Below, piece by piece: positions 45,363 to 53,200 of a stretch of 64,000 nucleotides of DNA (position 1 is the first letter of the stretch; every line of letters starts with the position of its first letter). Source of the DNA: Rhodococcus coprophilus NBRC 100603 (lineage in GTDB: Bacteria; Actinomycetota; Actinomycetes; Mycobacteriales; Mycobacteriaceae); the NCBI RefSeq assembly GCF_001895045.1, contig NZ_BDAM01000005.1, positions 248,001 to 312,000 of the forward strand, read 5' to 3'. The position numbers were made by a program, and so were the translations under genes. The notes beneath the pieces are model-generated. The model was not told where the DNA came from. It searched no databases and was given only the letters and a program-made list of their open reading frames with translations.

Positions 45363-45410
45363 GTCTATAACGTTGATGCGATCAAGCGGCCCGTGCAATA
45401 AAGTTCTGTT
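45363..45410. promoter_or_regulatory. Divergent promoter region with IclR-type palindrome and leaderless start
   Basis: Only 48 bases separate the two genes. On the plus strand TTGATG (45373-45378), 17 bases, and CAATAA (45396-45401) form a promoter whose start point would fall at or next to the IclR ATG at 45411, so the message is probably leaderless; indeed no ribosome-binding site exists. TTGAT-GCG-ATCAA (45373-45385) is a perfect palindrome overlapping the -35 element, a likely site for the IclR protein itself. Confidence 0.6.
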
Positions 45411-46241
45411 ATGCAGAATCACCCGAAGCCGGGCAGACGCATCACGAAGCCGTCGTACTCGCTCGAGTCCGTGGACAACGCACTGCACCTTCTCCAGCTG
45501 CTTCGCGACGTGGGTGCGCTTCGGGTGAAGGACGCCGCGGAGGCGCTCGGCACGGCGCCGTCGACCGCGCACCGGCTCCTGGCGATGCTCGTCTACCGGG
45601 GTTTCGCAGTGCAGGACGAGAAGCGCCGCTATCACCCCGGTCCGGCGATGGGTGCCGGTCCGGCGAAACACGGATGGACGCGAGAGCTTGCGGATATCGC
45701 CCGTCCGCACATGGAGGCGCTCGCGATGATTACCGGTGAGACGATCAATCTGGTGCTGCGTATCGGGTCCCAGGCGCGCTTTCTCTACACCGCCGAAGCG
45801 ACAACGATGCTGCGTGTGGGGGACAGGCAGGGTCAGGTGCTCCCTGCGGAGCTCACCGCGGGCGGCCGCATACTGCTTGCCGAACTTCCGCGGCGCACGC
45901 TCGAGCAGTTGTACCTCCGTCCTGCGGGGCCACCCACCATCAGCCAGGGGCCGACCGCTGCCGAGTCGGACCGGAGGCTGGCTCCGGGCGAGTTCGAAAT
46001 CTTCGTCAACGAACTCGAAGCGGCCCGGCGGGTGGGATTTGCCGTGAACGTCGAGCAGACCGAGCAGGGTGTCGCGGCGTTCGGCGTCGCGGTGCGCAAC
46101 GGTCGCGGCATGGCGATCGCCGCGCTGACCGCGGCGGTGCCCGCCACCCGATATCGCCAGCATCTTCACGGACAGCTCGTGGCACAGATGCGCACCGCAA
46201 TCCGCGGCCTCGAGGTTGAGGTAGCTCACATCGAGACCTGA
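45411..46241 (+). CDS. IclR-family regulator of the gentisate/3-hydroxybenzoate genes
   Basis: 276 residues. N-terminal winged helix: YSLESVDNALHLLQLLRDVGALRVKDAAEALGTAPSTAHRLLAMLVYRGFAVQD (about 16-69). The C-terminal IclR effector domain has LTAGGRILLAELP and the final EAARRVGFAVNVEQTEQGVAAFGVAVRNG. It lies between the transporter/hydroxylase operon (divergent) and the gentisate operon (same strand) and most likely controls both in response to 3-hydroxybenzoate or gentisate. Its start seems to be leaderless. Activator or repressor cannot be told from sequence. Confidence 0.9.
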   Translation: MQNHPKPGRRITKPSYSLESVDNALHLLQLLRDVGALRVKDAAEALGTAPSTAHRLLAMLVYRGFAVQDEKRRYHPGPAMGAGPAKHGWTRELADIARPHMEALAMITGETINLVLRIGSQARFLYTAEATTMLRVGDRQGQVLPAELTAGGRILLAELPRRTLEQLYLRPAGPPTISQGPTAAESDRRLAPGEFEIFVNELEAARRVGFAVNVEQTEQGVAAFGVAVRNGRGMAIAALTAAVPATRYRQHLHGQLVAQMRTAIRGLEVEVAHIET

Positions 46242-46336
46242 TATTCCGCAGAAAAGAATCTTGTGTGCTCCGGTGCATCAGACGGCATACGTTGTGAACA
46301 ACGCCCAACGTGTGTTTCGTTTTGCGAGGAGAAACC
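46242..46336 (+). promoter_or_regulatory. Promoter region of the gentisate operon with 14-bp palindrome
   Basis: CGTTGT-GA-ACAACG (46290-46303) is a perfect inverted repeat. TTGTGT (46261-46266) and CATACG (46286-46291) could be -35 and -10 elements with 19 bases between them, so the palindrome would cover the -10/start region. The leader ends in GAGGAG before the dioxygenase ATG. The palindrome differs in sequence from the one before the IclR gene. Confidence 0.45.
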
Positions 46337-47404
46337 ATGACCGAGCCCGCGCACGATGCGGAACTTCAGAAGCTCTACGACGACTTCGAGGCCGAGCATC
46401 TCGACCCGCTCTGGACGCAGCTCGGCGATCTCATGCCGATGGCACCGACGTCCAAGGCGATCCCGTTCGTCTGGAAGTGGTCGACGCTCTACCCACTTGC
46501 GCAGCGCGCCGGCGACCTTGTTCCGGTCGGCCGCGGCGGAGAGCGCCGGGCGATCGCGCTGGCGAACCCCGGACTCGGTGGCGTCCCGTACATCACCCCC
46601 ACCCTGTGGGCGGCGATCCAGTACCTGGGCCCGAAGGAGACCGCACCCGAGCACCGGCACTCGCAGAACGCCTTCCGCTTCGTCGTCGAAGGCGAAGGAG
46701 TGTGGACGGTCGTCAACGGAGATCCCGTCGCGATGCGCCGCGGTGACTTCCTGCTCACCCCCGGCTGGAACTTCCACGGCCACCACAACGAGACCGACCA
46801 GCCGATGGCCTGGATCGACGGCCTCGACATTCCGTTCGTCCACTACACGGACACGGGCTTCTTCGAGTTCGGTTCGGACGGCGTCACCGACGAAGGCACC
46901 CCGGACATCTCGCGTTCCGAGCGTCTGTGGGTGCACCCCGGCCTGCGTCCGCTCGTCGGACTCGACCGCAAGACCAGCTCGCCCATCGCGTGCTACCGGT
47001 GGGAGCACACCGACCGCGCCCTCACCGAGCAGCTTGCCCTCGAGGACGAGGGTTACGCCGCGACACCGGAACCCGGCCATGCCGCGGTCCGCTACACCAA
47101 CCCGACCACCGGCGGCGACGTCATGCCGACGATCCGTGCCGAGTTCCACCGTCTGCGCGCCGGCGCGCACACCCGTCCCCGTCGCGACGTGGGTTCTCTC
47201 GTGTTCCAGGTCTTCGAGGGCCAGGGCCGCTTCGATCTCGGCGGCGCTTCCCACGATGTCGTCAAGGGCGACATGATCGTCGTCCCGTCCTGGGTCGAAT
47301 GGTCGCTGGAAACCGATGCGGGCATCGACCTGTTCGCGTTCTCGGACGCACCCATCGTGGAGCGTCTGCACTTCAACCGCACCATCATCTCCGAAGGAGC
47401 CTGA
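46337..47404 (+). CDS. Gentisate 1,2-dioxygenase
   Basis: 355 residues, a two-cupin protein. The N-terminal cupin has PEHRHSQNAFRFVVEGEG (about 94-111) with the iron-binding His-x-His, and GDFLLTPGWNFHGHHNE with the third histidine. The second cupin (about 250-340) has TRPRRDVGSLVFQVFEGQG and GDMIVVPSWVEW, without the iron set, as is usual. It opens gentisate with oxygen to maleylpyruvate. ATG at 46337 has GAGGAG 5 bases upstream. It is the first gene of the three-gene gentisate operon. Confidence 0.93.
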   Translation: MTEPAHDAELQKLYDDFEAEHLDPLWTQLGDLMPMAPTSKAIPFVWKWSTLYPLAQRAGDLVPVGRGGERRAIALANPGLGGVPYITPTLWAAIQYLGPKETAPEHRHSQNAFRFVVEGEGVWTVVNGDPVAMRRGDFLLTPGWNFHGHHNETDQPMAWIDGLDIPFVHYTDTGFFEFGSDGVTDEGTPDISRSERLWVHPGLRPLVGLDRKTSSPIACYRWEHTDRALTEQLALEDEGYAATPEPGHAAVRYTNPTTGGDVMPTIRAEFHRLRAGAHTRPRRDVGSLVFQVFEGQGRFDLGGASHDVVKGDMIVVPSWVEWSLETDAGIDLFAFSDAPIVERLHFNRTIISEGA

Positions 47405-47410
47405 CCCACC

Positions 47411-48232
47411 ATGCGACTTGCAACCCTCCGACTCGACGGCGCAACCGCTGCGGTGCGCGTCGACAACGACTCCACCGCGACCGTCATCGACGGATACGCC
47501 GATCTGTCCGAACTGCTGAACGACGCAGACTGGAAGGCCGTCGCCGAGAAGGCGGCCGGCAAGACCGTCGATCTCGCCGATGCCGACTACGCACCGGTCG
47601 TTCCCAGCCCCGGCAAGATCGTGTGCGTCGGCCTCAACTACGCCACGCACATCCAGGAGATGGGCCGCGAACTCCCCGAGTTCCCGACGCTGTTCTCGAA
47701 GTTCAAGGAAGCCCTCACGGGCCCCTACGACGATGTGATCGTCCCGTCGTACGCCGCCTCGCAGCTCGACTGGGAGGCCGAGCTCGCCGTCGTCATCGGC
47801 AAGCAGGCATACCAGGTGTCGGAAGCCGACGCCGAGGAGTACATCGCCGGCTACTCGGTCATCAACGACTACACGATGCGGGACTACCAGTACCGCACGC
47901 TGCAGTGGGATCAGGGCAAGACGTTCGAGAAGACCAGCGGGTTCGGTCCGGTTCTCGACACCGACTACCGGCTCGGCACCAAGATCGAAACCCGTCTCGA
48001 AGGCGAGGTCATGCAGTCGTCGAACACCAGCGATCTGGTGTTCACCCCGGCCAAGCTGGTGGACTACATCTCGCACATCGTCACCCTCCAGCCGGGCGAC
48101 GTCATCATCACCGGCACCACCGGCGGTGTGGGCCACGCCCGCAAGCCCGCGCGCTACATCCAGGACGGCAACGTCTGCGAGGTCACCATCGAGGGCCTCG
48201 GTTCCGTCAAGAACAAGACCGTCGTCAAGTAG
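47411..48232 (+). CDS. Fumarylpyruvate hydrolase (FAH family)
   Basis: 273 residues. VCVGLNYATHIQEMGRELPEFPTLFSKF (about 73-100) is the FAH-family core, the Glu in LDWEAELAVVIGK and the following NDYTMRDYQYR supply metal-binding residues, and DVIITGTTGGVGHARKPARYI ends the active site. It splits fumarylpyruvate into fumarate and pyruvate, the last step of the pathway. It starts 6 bases after the dioxygenase stop and the isomerase gene follows 13 bases later. Other FAH substrates are possible in principle, but the context is clear. Confidence 0.9.
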   Translation: MRLATLRLDGATAAVRVDNDSTATVIDGYADLSELLNDADWKAVAEKAAGKTVDLADADYAPVVPSPGKIVCVGLNYATHIQEMGRELPEFPTLFSKFKEALTGPYDDVIVPSYAASQLDWEAELAVVIGKQAYQVSEADAEEYIAGYSVINDYTMRDYQYRTLQWDQGKTFEKTSGFGPVLDTDYRLGTKIETRLEGEVMQSSNTSDLVFTPAKLVDYISHIVTLQPGDVIITGTTGGVGHARKPARYIQDGNVCEVTIEGLGSVKNKTVVK

Positions 48233-48245
48233 GAGACCGAAGACC

Positions 48246-48959
48246 GTGGGATTCAACGATCTCGAACTCTCCGAGCGGCTGCTCATCGCGCGCCGTGGCA
48301 CGGCGTATCTGTCACAGCGGCTCGCGGAGCTTACCGACGACGAACTCGCCGGGCCGACTCTCCTCGACGGGTGGACCCGCCGGCACCTGACCGCCCACAT
48401 CGGCTACAACGCGGCTGCGTTGTGCCGTCTGATGGATTGGGCTGCCACCGGTGTGGAGACGCCGATGTACGCCTCGACCGAGCAGCGTGCGCAGGAGATC
48501 ACCGAGGGTGCGACGCTGAGTCCCGCAGCTCTTCGTAACCTGTTCGCACACACTGTCGCCAGGCTCGACGAGAAGTGGCGCAACCTGCCGGAGTCCGCAT
48601 GGCAGGCGCAGGTGCGCACCGCGCAGGGGCGCCTGGTGCCGGCCGAGGAAACCGTATGGATGCGCACGCGTGAAGTGTGGATCCACGCCGTCGATCTCGA
48701 CAACGGCGGACGATTCGGGGACTTCCCGAAGGTCGTTCTCGAGTCGCTGCTCGACGACATTGTCGGGATGTGGCGGAAGAAGGACCTCGGTGCGGGGATC
48801 GCGCTCGAGATCGACGGTGGCGAGCGCATCGCTGTCGCGCCGGACGCCGAAGCCACGCACACGGTGCGCGGCCAGCTTCCCGCAGTGGTCCGGTGGGCTG
48901 CCGGACGCGGCGCCATCGGACTCGACGGAGGAGAACTCACTCCGCCGCGCTGGCTCTGA
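48246..48959 (+). CDS. Maleylpyruvate isomerase, mycothiol-dependent (DinB fold)
   Basis: 237 residues from a GTG with AGGAGA about 10 bases upstream. LLDGWTRRHLTAHIGYNAAAL (about 39-59) holds the first metal histidine, and TREVWIHAVDLDNGGRF holds the Glu and His of the zinc site known from the Corynebacterium glutamicum enzyme. It isomerises maleylpyruvate to fumarylpyruvate with mycothiol instead of glutathione, in line with an actinobacterial host. It completes the gentisate operon and is followed by a strong terminator. Confidence 0.92.
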   Translation: MGFNDLELSERLLIARRGTAYLSQRLAELTDDELAGPTLLDGWTRRHLTAHIGYNAAALCRLMDWAATGVETPMYASTEQRAQEITEGATLSPAALRNLFAHTVARLDEKWRNLPESAWQAQVRTAQGRLVPAEETVWMRTREVWIHAVDLDNGGRFGDFPKVVLESLLDDIVGMWRKKDLGAGIALEIDGGERIAVAPDAEATHTVRGQLPAVVRWAAGRGAIGLDGGELTPPRWL

Positions 48960-48969
48960 CAACGCGTGA

Positions 48970-49004
48970 CGAGGGCCCTTCCATCGCCGATGGAAGGGCC
49001 CTCG
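48970..49004. terminator. Terminator after the gentisate operon
   Basis: CGAGGGCCCTTCCATC (48970-48985) pairs perfectly with 48989-49004 around a GCC loop. It lies 10 bases after the isomerase stop and 14 bases beyond the stop of the facing excalibur gene, so it may serve both. Confidence 0.9.
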
Positions 49005-49018
49005 CGTCGTTTCGGGGA

Positions 49019-49384
49019 CTAGCGCGGATCCTTCTCGCAGCCGATGCCGTCGTTGTCACGATCGAGTCGCGGAGCATAGCCCGGGTCGTCCCGGTATACG
49101 GGTGCGGCCCCGGCGTTCCATGCCTCTGTGCAGTTCTTGAACCCTCCGCTGGGTGCGGGACGCGGCGCGGGCGCGGGTGCCGACTGCGGGGGTGCGGGCG
49201 CGGGTGCAGGCGCCGGTGCAGGCGGGGCGGGAGGAGCCAATGGGTTCCACGAACCGCTCGGGACGAGATCTGCAATGCCCACCGGAAGCAGATCGGTGAG
49301 AGTGAAAGCGCTGGCAGTGGCCGGACCTGCCACGGTCAATGCCACGCAGCTCAGTGCAGCGGCAGCGAGACGCCGAATCTTCAT
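49019..49384 (-). CDS. Exported protein with excalibur calcium-binding domain
   Basis: 121 residues. A signal peptide, MKIRRLAAAALSCVALTVAG then ATASA, is followed by a Pro/Ala linker (about 50-75). The C-terminal 45 residues form an excalibur domain: FKNCTEAWNAGAAPVYRDDPGY and the calcium loop DRDNDGIGCE. Such small proteins are exported and thought to bind calcium at the cell surface. Two cysteines probably form a disulphide. The gene is single, convergent with the gentisate operon. Confidence 0.9.
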   Translation of the reverse strand: MKIRRLAAAALSCVALTVAGPATASAFTLTDLLPVGIADLVPSGSWNPLAPPAPPAPAPAPAPAPPQSAPAPAPRPAPSGGFKNCTEAWNAGAAPVYRDDPGYAPRLDRDNDGIGCEKDPR

Positions 49385-49517
49385 AATTGCCTTTCGCGTC
49401 GGTCTGATCGCCCGAAATGTCCGGACTCGCTACCGTTGTCGGCGCACACCCGTTCCGCGTTACAGGACGCGGCGATCTCGTTGTGAGACAGCCGTCGTGA
49501 CGGCTCCTCGACTGCGA

Positions 49518-49548
49518 AGGGCCCTTTCCGCGGTGCGGAAAGGGCCCT
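49518..49548 (-). terminator. Terminator hairpin after the acidic exported protein gene
   Basis: AGGGCCCTTTCCGC (49518-49531) pairs perfectly with 49535-49548 around GGT. It lies 18 bases beyond the stop of the acidic exported-protein gene on the minus strand. The stem core GGGCCCTT matches that of the terminator at 48970-49004. Confidence 0.8.
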
Positions 49549-49565
49549 GCCCGGAGGGCAGCAGA

Positions 49566-50075
49566 CTAGATGCCGGCTCCGTTCTGCTCGGCGTCCTGCA
49601 CATCGGTGTCCTGCGGAGCTGGACGTTCTCCGTGGTGGTCACGATGATGCGCGCCGGGTCCTCGTTCGTCGCGGGTCGCGTCGCCGGGTCCGCGTTCCGG
49701 CCGGGCCGGAACGTCGCCGTCGTCGATCTCATTGTCCGAACGCGGTCCTCGCGGTTCGTCGGCGTCGCTTCCGCGGTGACCCGGGCGGTCGCCCGGTCCA
49801 CGGTCGCCGTCACCCGGGCGGTCGCCCGGTCCGCGTTCACCGTCGGGCTGAGCGTCCGGAGCCGGTGCCGAGCCGGGACGGTCGTGCCTGCGCTCGCTGA
49901 AGTCGTCGGTCTTCCGGCCGTCCTCTGCTTGCTGGGTGTCTTCCTGGGTCTGTGCGACCACTTCGCCCGGACCTGTGGACTCGTCCGTGGCCACTGCGGT
50001 TGCGATCCCCACCGATCCGGCCGCCACGGCTGCTGCCGCGACACCCGCGATGAGCCATCGCTTGTCGATGCGCAT
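49566..50075 (-). CDS. Small exported or membrane-anchored protein, Asp/Gly/Pro/Arg-rich, with internal repeat
   Basis: About 169 residues. MRIDKRWLIAGVAAAAVAAGSVGIATAVA is a signal peptide or membrane anchor. The rest is low-complexity and charged (Asp, Glu, Arg, Gly, Pro, His), with two copies of an 11-residue unit (GERGPGDRPGD and GDRGPGDRPGH, about residues 80-100). The C-terminal third is rich in Asp, Glu and His. I do not recognise a family; the N-terminal part resembles small signal-anchored proteins often encoded near sensor kinases, but no such kinase lies here. Start is the ATG at 50075 rather than the ATG at 50108 or GTG at 50138. Confidence 0.6.
   Translation of the reverse strand: MRIDKRWLIAGVAAAAVAAGSVGIATAVATDESTGPGEVVAQTQEDTQQAEDGRKTDDFSERRHDRPGSAPAPDAQPDGERGPGDRPGDGDRGPGDRPGHRGSDADEPRGPRSDNEIDDGDVPARPERGPGDATRDERGPGAHHRDHHGERPAPQDTDVQDAEQNGAGI
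49779..49832. repeat. 33-bp period direct repeat within the acidic protein gene
   Basis: An identical 21-base core occurs at 49779-49799 and 49812-49832, a period of 33 bases or 11 codons. It encodes the RGPGDRPG units of the protein. Repeat number may vary between strains. Confidence 0.8.
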
Positions 50076-50223
50076 TTGTTCCGCACCCCTTTCCTTACTG
50101 GTCCGCATTACCGAAGGTAGGAGCCGGAGATGAGACATTCCTGAGAAACGATTGAGGAATGGGAATGCGTTTCTGTTCGGATCGGTTGAGCTGCATCACA
50201 TCCTGTGTCTCGGGCCACAGCGA

Positions 50224-50255
50224 ACGAGGCCCGCACCGATGGGTGCGGGCCTCGT
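50224..50255 (-). terminator. Terminator after the giant carboxylase gene
   Basis: ACGAGGCCCGCACC (50224-50237) pairs perfectly with 50242-50255 around GATG. It lies 14 bases beyond the carboxylase stop on the minus strand. Confidence 0.85.
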
Positions 50256-50268
50256 GATCGGACGGGGA

Positions 50269-53200
50269 CTACGCGAGCGACCTGGCCATGCCGCGCTGCA
50301 CGGCGGCGATGATCTGGGGGCGCAGTTCGGCGGCGGGAACGATCCGGTGCACCGACCCGACGCGCTGGGCGCGCTGGATGTTGTGGATCGCCTCGAACTC
50401 GGCAGCGACCTCACCCAGTTTCTCGGAACGCACTGCGACACGCAACGCCGCGAGTTCCACACCGAGGCGGGACTTCTCGCCGTCTTCTGCAGCCGCGAAC
50501 CGGGACTCGAGTTCGACGATGCGGGCATCACCGGCGGTGCGCTTGTTGACGTCGCGGGTGAAGACGACCGCGGCAGCGGGAGCGCCGCCGAGCACGGAGG
50601 CGAACGAGCCTTCGACGGCAAGAACCTCCATGTTCTCGTTGAGCGCGCCAGAGAACACTACGAAGGCGCCACCGTGGTAGCGGGATACCACCACGAACAC
50701 GATCGGACCGTCGAAATTGACGATGGCACGGCCGATTTCGGCGCCGTATTCGAGCTGCAGGTTACGCAGCGACTCGGGCGACCCGTCGAATCCCGACAGG
50801 TTCGCCAGCACCACGAGCGGCCTGTTGCCGCTGGCGGCGTTGATAGCCCGGGCGGTCTTCTTCGACGACTTCGGGAACAACGTGCCCGACGTCCACTGAT
50901 CCGGCCCGTCGGTCGGGAACCAGCCTTTACGGGGTATAGCGCGGGACTCGATCCCGATCACGGAGACCGGAGTCCCGCCCAGGTGCGCATCGAACACGAC
51001 CGAGGTGTCGGCGTCGGCCATGTCGGCCCAGCGCTCGAGCACCGAGTGGTCCTGGTCCACGACCGACCGCATCACGGTACGGATGTCGAACGGCTTCTTG
51101 CGATCGGGATTGGTCTCCGACGAGAAGATCTCGCCGACCGTGGTGAAGTCGCTCGACGGGTGGACGTGCGGGTAGACGCGCACGTCGCGGTCGATCGGAT
51201 CGAGCGACTCCGCTGCACGTGGGAAGCGTTCTCCCGGAGCAACATATGCGTGAGCGTAGTGCGCGAAGAGCGTTTCGACGGCCACGCGCAGGTTCGGTGC
51301 CCAGTACTGTGCCTGGCCGTTCGGACCCATCACGCGGTCGTATCCGCCGATACCGAAGTTGTCCTCCGCCGAGACGCCGCCGGAGTAGTCGAGCGACTGC
51401 TTACCCGTCAGCACCATCGCGCTGTCCGGGGTCATGACGAGAATGCCCTTGGTGTGCATGAGCATCGTCGCTTCGGCGTTCCAGTACGGCTGGGCTCCGA
51501 CGTTGATGCCCGCGACGACGATGTTGATCTCGCCACCGTTCTGGGTGAACGTGATGATGCGGCGCAGGCCTCGCGACACCCAGTCCATGTTCTCCGTGCC
51601 GGAGTCCATGGAGATGGTGGCGCCCGAGGACAACGCGAACCACTCGACCGGTGCGCCGAGACGCTCGGCCAGATCGATCGCGGCGACCAGGCGGGAGCAC
51701 TCGGCTTCGGCGACGGTTCCGAGAGCCTTGGTCGGATCGCCGAACAGTGCCACCCGGGTCATTCCCTCGGGGTAGCGGGGCGTGGGGGTGTCCACGATCC
51801 CGACGATCAGGCCCGCGGTGTTGCGTCCGTACGGGCGGTCGACCGCCGCGAACTGTCCCTGCTCGTCGAAGTCGTATTCGGTGAAGGTGCCGTCGCTGCC
51901 GGTGAGCAGCGGGATCAACTCGTACGGGTAGACGGTGCCGCGTGCACGAGACCGCTGCACCTTCTGGGTGTACTCGTCGAGCGGCTTGAGCGGCTCCTTC
52001 GGAGGTTCGGTGACCCGCACGACGACACCGGCCCCGGAGCGGTACGAGAAGCGCAGTGCGACTTCGCGCGGAAGTTGATCCTGGTTCTCGCGCAACCAGC
52101 CGATGACGGTGATCTCCTCGAGGCCGGCACCCACGGTCAACGGTGCGGCGCTCCGGGCGATCCGGCGTAGATCGCTCACGTCGAGGTCGACGACGGGCCA
52201 GACGTAGAGGACGACACGGTTGGTCTCGAGCCGTCGCCCACCTCGTGCGGCCTGGGCGCGGCGCATCCCGTCGAGCGAACTCGCGAGCGCGCGTTCGAAC
52301 GCGGGCAGGCTCACGATCTTTCCGCTCTCGTCGCGCTGCTGGGTCAGGTCTCGCACTTCGGTGAGAGCGATGAACCGCTCGTCGGACGGATTGTCCTTCG
52401 CCGCAATGTGATAGAGGTACGTGTCCGGGTTGGAAGGCAGGCGGGTGCCGTCGAAGTTCTTCAGGCGCCACAGATCCAGCCGCTGCCCGGTCAAGGGGTG
52501 GATGTCGCGAATGTTGCCTTCTTCGGCGTAGCCGGATTCGTATGCGCGGAAAGTGAACACATGTTCTTCGGCGATATCGGTGTGACACACCGTGACGGTC
52601 ACGCGGCGCGCTCGGGAGATCGTCTCGCGGACGGAGAGAGCAGCGGAGAGCACGGAGGCCTGAGCGTCCGCGTCTGCAGGGGCGTCCTCCCACGCGACAT
52701 AGAGGTCGATGACCAGATTCTGGATGTCGGGGAGGTCCGAAGCCGATTCCTCGATCGTATCCAGCAGCGACTCGAGGTCGGCGTAGGACGTTTCCGCCGA
52801 GATCAGGTAGAGACGCGTATCGCGCAGATCGAAGTTGCCGGTGACGATCTGCCGGCCGTCGACGACACACGAGCGCACGTCTTCGAGGGTCCGGATCTTG
52901 TAGGCGCGACGGGTGATCACCTCGAGCAGCGGGCCTGGAACCGTACCGGGCCGCGAAATCTGCTGGGCGAGAAGGTCGACGAGAGGCTCGGGAGTCGCCA
53001 CGAGCGCGTCGATACGCTGCGTGTAGTCGGCGGCCTGCGGATGTTCGGCGAGGTAGGCGAGCGATCCGCGGACGCCGTCGTAGACCTGCTCGCGCGCTTT
53101 GCGGATGACAGGCTCTTCGAAGTAGCGGTAGCGCAGGTTGCGGGCGATGTCACCGATCACCGGGAAACGGACCTGGGTCGCGACGATCAAGCGGTCGAGA

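Noticed and set aside
46226-48400. A 720-codon minus-strand frame opposite the gentisate genes
   Set aside because: The plus strand encodes dioxygenase and hydrolase with intact active sites; this frame has no motif.
48970-49548. Two hairpins with the same GGGCCCTT core flanking the excalibur gene, as a possible mobile element
   Set aside because: They are terminator-like, lie at gene ends, and there is no transposase or target duplication.
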